Assembly (NCBI GenBank): GCA_018340805.1
Contig: JACMZG010001863.1
Span: 25,685,849-25,749,848, forward strand
DNA from: Microvelia longipes
Lineage: Eukaryota > Arthropoda > Insecta > Hemiptera > Veliidae
Reading direction: 5' to 3'
Length of the DNA stretch: 64,000 nucleotides
The notes beneath the pieces were generated by a model. That model searched no databases. It worked only from the letters and a program-made list of their open reading frames with translations, and was not told the DNA's origin. Positions within the stretch are counted from its first letter, which is position 1, and each line of letters opens with the position of its first letter. Below are positions 59,421 to 64,000 of the stretch, piece after piece. The position numbers and the translations under genes were made by a program.

Positions 59421-60500
59421 TCCCTGAGTCACATGGTTGATATATCCTAAATCAGTCTGTCATACTACTAGATTAAATAAGTGGCATACAGCCTCAATAT
59501 TCGATAAGCAAATCTCCAAATGAATTAGTAGAAAAACCTGATTTTTATCTATATATGTCCATTGATGAAACAGGTATTAATGCTGGTAATACACTTTTAT
59601 CTTTATACATGTGTAAATCATACATAGTAGTATAATATTTCAGTCTAATCAGACAAAGTTTTGATATTTTTGCTTAGTTTAATTATTGTGGGTTAGTGAC
59701 AAAAAAAACAATAGGGTTCTGAACATTAATATGGTCGATTTTTGTGCCAAATCGCATTTTTTTCGATCTGAAGTCGAAGAAATGATCTCATTTAGAATTA
59801 TTATTCTTTTATCTCAGAAATCATCTCACTAGAAATGGTCATACAGATTTCTTTCGGTCTGAGAAAACGTTCAAAATTGATTGTATAAAATAAATAAGTG
59901 TATGGATGATATACACTATTCATGAAAAAAACGCTACAGCTCAAATGGCTTAAAACTTTTTTAAAAATCACGAAAAAATATTTGTTTTATAAAAAGATTT
60001 ATATTTAATTATTAATTAATTAATAATTAAAAAATATTCTTTAATGATATTTTAAAGTTATTTGAATATACAATTACCTCAACCACTCATTGCGGTTGTC
60101 GCTAATTTGAAAATATTGACTTTTGAATATTAAAAGTTTGATTGCTTGTATCATTTAACCCTCCCACTATTTTTCAACGCATGCAATGTTGTCAGATGAC
60201 GTAATACATATAAAATTAATAGTGTAAATTCTATTGCTAATTATATTTTAGTTATTAAGTTATTGGCAAACATAGATATTTTTAAAAATATACTTATAAT
60301 AAAATTTTATAAAATTATATGAGAAGTTAGTTTACTTTGTCAAATAATCTGTATCACTTGAATATGGATACACTTAAAATAGTTATATTATAAATAAATA
60401 TAAAAAATAAGTATTGCAGACGCTGATTTCAACATATAACTTCTTTAAAAGTGCGCAAGAATTGACATTATTAAAGTATTATCAGTATATTGACGAATTA
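59421..60500. other. AT-rich sequence, nothing recognised
   Basis: No gene or defined repeat could be supported. Confidence 0.45.
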
Positions 60501-60890
60501 TTAGCATATTGAAGTTGCGCATGCCATTGAATCAATAGCTTGAGCCTTTAACGCTGGCAAGCTAATGGCTGTTGTAAAAAGCCATATGTTTTCTGTTTTA
60601 GTAAAAAATAAAATTGTGTGTATAGAAATAAACATAAAGAACACACGATAAAGAAGGAAGGAAAAGAAACAAAAGTTATGAGAAAAGAACAAGAACAGGT
60701 GTCTGTTCGCATAGAAGCCAAACCAAACGAACCAATAATCTCTAAACACAAAAATACAAAGAGAACTAAAAGGACTCAATCTAAGAATACAAATCTTTTT
60801 TTTATGTTCGATCAATATCGATTCTTTATTCGGACGCTTAAATCGCATTAGAAATCGTTCAACCGCGTTGAGTTTTTGGGAATAAGGCAT
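60501..60890 (-). other. 129-codon ORF, unassigned
   Basis: This is the longest ORF outside simple repeats and the minisatellite. It begins MPYSQKLNAVERFLMRFKRP and is followed by a Phe/Leu-rich stretch that looks like translated low-complexity DNA. The opposite strand has a 77-codon Lys-rich ORF over the same bases. No domain is recognised and no paralogue is visible in the window. I regard it as more likely chance than a gene. Confidence 0.2.
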
Positions 60891-61374
60891 CGACAGTATT
60901 ATCCCTTTGTGAATGGGACGTGTGAAAACGTTTTAGTGTACATGGAAATAAGTGTTAGTTTGCAGGCGTATTAGTGCCTCGTTACAATAGGGTTCTTGTA
61001 CGTAAAGTCCTAGCAGCCCTTGTATCATTCTTTTGCTCAATAGGACAATGAGTATAGGGGAAAAACTAACAGCTTATATAAAGCAAAGTATGCATCCTTT
61101 CACTTCATATCAACTGCGGCTTATTATTACAGATAATAATATTTTTATTTAAACATCATTCCATTCGATCGGATCCTTCATGCCTTTTTATTAAAAAAAA
61201 ATTATATAATATAAGCCGTAATTCTTAACTACGAGCTAAGACATTTGACACTAATGAGATCACAAAGAAAATATCTTTTGGCCCACATCGTCAGTATGTC
61301 AATCTTATAAATCAAAATTTGGTATGGGGTAACTCGGAAATGTTTTCTTACCACATTGAATAATCTTAAAAACT
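60891..61374. other. AT-rich sequence, nothing recognised
   Basis: No feature could be supported. Confidence 0.45.
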
Positions 61375-61475
61375 TCAAACTAGCTTCGCTCGTCCTCAAA
61401 ATATAAGTATTACCAAATTCAAGACATTCGTTTTATTTCCAGCGGTCACCCATCCATCCCCCATTTTAACTATTA
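61375..61475 (-). repeat. R-alpha internal fragment, reverse orientation
   Basis: On the - strand it reads GATGGGTGACCGCTGGAAAT, AAACGAATGTCTTGAAT and GAGGACGAGCGAAGCTAGTT, matching R-alpha around 16912-16980. Confidence 0.7.
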
Positions 61476-62890
61476 CAGTACAACGAAAACAAACTTAGTC
61501 AGTGTTCAAATTGGTGTCCGGAGGATTATTTTACCCCTACTCCTCCGGAGCAACCTGGATACTAATTAATTAAATTTAATCCTTTTCTGGGTTAAAAAAT
61601 AGACCCCTAAAAGTAAAAATGGGCCTTGTTAAAAAAACCTTGTCGAGATCAAAAGTTGTAATTTACTATTATTATTTTGATAACTTTACCCAAATATGTT
61701 GTGTAGCTACTTTTAGTATCTTTGAAAAGTTAATCAAAAGGATACTTTAACATTGCCAATTTTGGAAATCGCATTGAATCCTAAGAAATTTGATACTATG
61801 ATACTACATTCTGGTAATTGTTCATCACGCTTTTGTTCAACATACATATGTCGTATCATAGATTATTGTTAAAAATATTTGTTTCTCGTAGTTATGAACC
61901 AAATCTATGGCACATGTAAAGCAATAATCAATAAAAAAAATACCTAAATATAGTGTGGTATTAGTATTAATACTTTAGGATTTAATGCGGTTTTCAAAAT
62001 AGGCAATATTAGGGAATCCTTTAATTTAACTTTTTGAAGTTACCAAAAGTAGTAACAATATAACGTATTTTGAACTTTCAAAAGTAAAGGGTCAATCCAT
62101 TTCAAGTGATTCAGAGATGTAGCTCAAAAAAATTAAAAAATTATAATTTTTTTCTGTGTTAGTCCTACCTATAGGTACTCCTATGGTATTAGGAGTACCA
62201 TAATAATACTATAATACTAATAATAAATAATACTCCTAGTATTATTTTTTCTATTTTTTTGTTATTAAGCCTCCTTCATTCCCAAAAATCACTTTTAAGT
62301 TTTTTTGTCAATTTTTGAGGCTTAATATTTCGGCTTTGGCTTAACCTAGCTTAATGAAACAGGTCTCGTTTCAAAGTGTCTTCTTTGGGCTTTATATAGA
62401 AACCAATATTTTTTTGTTCTAGTGCTGCTAATCTACTCTTGAGTTAGCATAATAAATTTGACCACAAAGACTGAAAATAAACATTTCATTATTTTTTTTA
62501 ACAAGGAAGATAATATTGAACAAAATTGAAATCATTTTTCGGTTACTAAGATGACCATAAGTAACAGGAAAAAAATATGTTAATGTTCCAAATTTTACCT
62601 TTTGGATTTAATGAATTATTGAAAGTTAAGGCGATTTATCGTCCAATGGGACTGGGGCGATTTTTTTCTCAAATGGGCTTAAAATGACCTCTTTACATTG
62701 CAGTTTTACGCCCAGTATGTAACATATTGTTTATTGGTTTTAAGGTACTCTACAGCGTTTTTAAAAGCAGCAGTTTTTCAGTTTAACGATTTCACAAAAA
62801 TACACTGATTTCTATTGAAAATAGGGTTTACCCTGGAGTTTCTTTGCTAATAAAACATAGTTAAAGGTATAAATAATTTTTTATGTAAAT
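61476..62890. other. AT-rich sequence, small palindromes only
   Basis: CTCCTATGGTATTAGGAG near 62177 is a short imperfect inverted repeat. No coding sequence is seen. Confidence 0.4.
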
Positions 62891-62894
62891 AAAT

Positions 62895-63250
62895 TCGACA
62901 TCACCACCCTAGGTGACCAAAAAGTCGAAAAAACGCTGTTCGATTAACATAAAACCTAAAATATGACCAGTAAACCACATATTTCAAGTGTGGAGTAATT
63001 TTTTATGTTTTTTGGTCCTGCGAGTTGAAAGAGAGTGGTCCGGAGTCGACACGACCACTCAAAGCCAGAGTACCTGGGTTCGAATTCTTTTTTAGTTATA
63101 AACTCACATAATGTAAAAAAACGATAAAAAATTAATGTACCCACCAGGTACTCTGGTTTTGAGAGTGCTCATATCGACTCCGGACCACTCTCTTTTAACT
63201 CGCAGGCCCAAAAAACATCAAAATCGTCTCCACACTTAAATTATATGTGG
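62895..63250. mobile_element. Foldback with a tRNA-like B box in one arm
   Basis: The left arm (about 62960-63092) carries CCACATATTTCAAGTGTGGA, GAGTTGAAAGAGAGTGGTCC, GGAGTCGACACGACCACTC and GAGTACCTGGGTTCGAATTC. The right arm (about 63140-63250) is its inverse: AGGTACTCTGGTTTTGAGAG, GACTCCGGACCACTCTCTTT and ATATGTGGTTTACTGG. The left part is also related to the 150-bp tandem units of block C. GGTTCGAATTC is a near-consensus pol III B box; the inverse arm has lost it. Confidence 0.75.
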
Positions 63251-63286
63251 TTTACTGGACAAACTTTTACTTGACATTGCAAAAAA

Positions 63287-63375
63287 ATGTTTAAAAATGT
63301 GTATACCCCCCCTCCCATAATTTTGAGACCCCCCTCCCCGAATGAAGAACCTCTAAAAGAAGCCCTATACATATT
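63287..63375 (+). repeat. C-rich interspersed repeat fragment
   Basis: TGTATACCCCCCCTCCCATA then ATTTTGAGACCCCCCTCCCC, followed by GAATGAAGAACCTCTAAAAG, resembles 31259-31345 (GGGTATACCCCTCGATAATT, a poly-C run, then ATGAATAACTTCTGAATTAA). Short ORFs here run on both strands and are not credible. Confidence 0.55.
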
Positions 63376-64000
63376 ATACTTATTTTTTACAAAAAGGGAT
63401 GGACTTATCTTTGCACAGGGGCCATACATATTTACTATCTATTGTTTCCATGTTAGAATCGGTACCGCTACAGCCGAACCAAGTACTTTTTTTTTTTACA
63501 ATAGTTACTTAATAAGGGAAGAATACTGGAATTGTAGACTAAACTTTTTAGCTCTATTTCTTCAATAAGATAGTTTGTTTTACAGTAACAGATTCAAAAC
63601 TAAAATTGACAATATATTTGAAAAATTTAAATTGACCGTTTTGTTGTCGTATTACACTATACTCTTGTATGCAAATGAGGCAGTATAAAAGAAGTGAAGC
63701 AGCAAGGCTTTTTTTAAAAAAAACTGCTATATTTATTTAATAATATATACTGTAGCCGCTTTTATAGATGGAAAAAAAGAAGTGAATGGAGAATAGAGGG
63801 ATATTTTGTCGGAACAGTGTCAGCATGAGGCACATACCAATGAGGGCAACACTGCTCTATGCCTCTTTGTCAAAAATCTAACAGAAAACGTGAATAGAAT
63901 CAAACCGCCCCCATACCATCAACATCTCATAGACCCCAATACCCATATTATACCAACACATCCATACACTATTATATACATATACATCACATTTCTCTAT
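63376..64000. other. AT-rich sequence to the window end
   Basis: No gene, RNA or clear repeat is recognised. Confidence 0.45.

Noticed and set aside
60501..60890. 129-codon ORF as a host gene
   Set aside because: The sequence is low-complexity Phe/Leu-rich, has an overlapping antisense ORF, and shows no recognisable domain.

Overview
The window reads as nuclear DNA of an arthropod, most likely an insect. It is AT-rich and full of decayed DNA transposons and non-LTR retrotransposon scraps, with long (TA)n tracts, and it has almost no open coding sequence. No prokaryotic or organellar genes are present. The insect assignment rests on a SoxB2 (Sox21-type) gene with an intron inside its HMG box and on a DUF4817-type mariner-like transposase of a kind common in insects; both are inferences from recognised protein motifs.

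The one real gene is a Sox21-like transcription factor on the + strand. Exon 1 (14545-14741) holds a very short N-terminus and most of the HMG box. A phase-2 intron of 32.5 kb (14742-47264) splits the box. Exon 2 (47265-47526) finishes the HMG box and begins a divergent C-terminal region. A 15-codon upstream ORF and a cluster of perfect palindromes lie just 5' of the gene. In-frame proline-rich sequence continues beyond the first stop of exon 2.

Left flank (1-14.5 kb): fragments of a recurring repeat marked by GCGAAGCGAG (called R-alpha here), a possible mdg1/412-like LTR with a tRNA-Arg-type primer binding site, short inverted-repeat elements, a 270-bp direct duplication, and a 33-bp minisatellite of 16 units.

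Intron: a reverse transcriptase fragment near 15.3 kb, a restriction-like-endonuclease LINE fragment near 17.6 kb, a reverse transcriptase thumb fragment near 32.7 kb, a long-arm foldback family (FB-beta), a hAT-like MITE with an 8-bp target duplication (29938-30367), a palindromic satellite-like island (26.7-27.9 kb), and a striking forward/reverse/forward triplication (33300-46500) around a 1000-N gap. The three copies differ mainly by one-base indels. This is the pattern expected from an unsplit, uncorrected long read used in gap filling, so the true intron may be nearer 24 kb.

Right flank (47.5-64 kb): tandem repeats, a 927-bp inverted-repeat element, a pogo/Tigger-like element with a broken CENP-B-type DNA-binding domain and TA ends, sitting beside a frameshifted mariner-like transposase, a nest of foldbacks at 54.2-56.3 kb, a complete FB-beta copy, and a 170-bp MITE with flanking duplications. 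I see no convincing second host gene and no clear new system. The most useful points are the Sox gene structure, the likely misassembly, and the nested transposon history.
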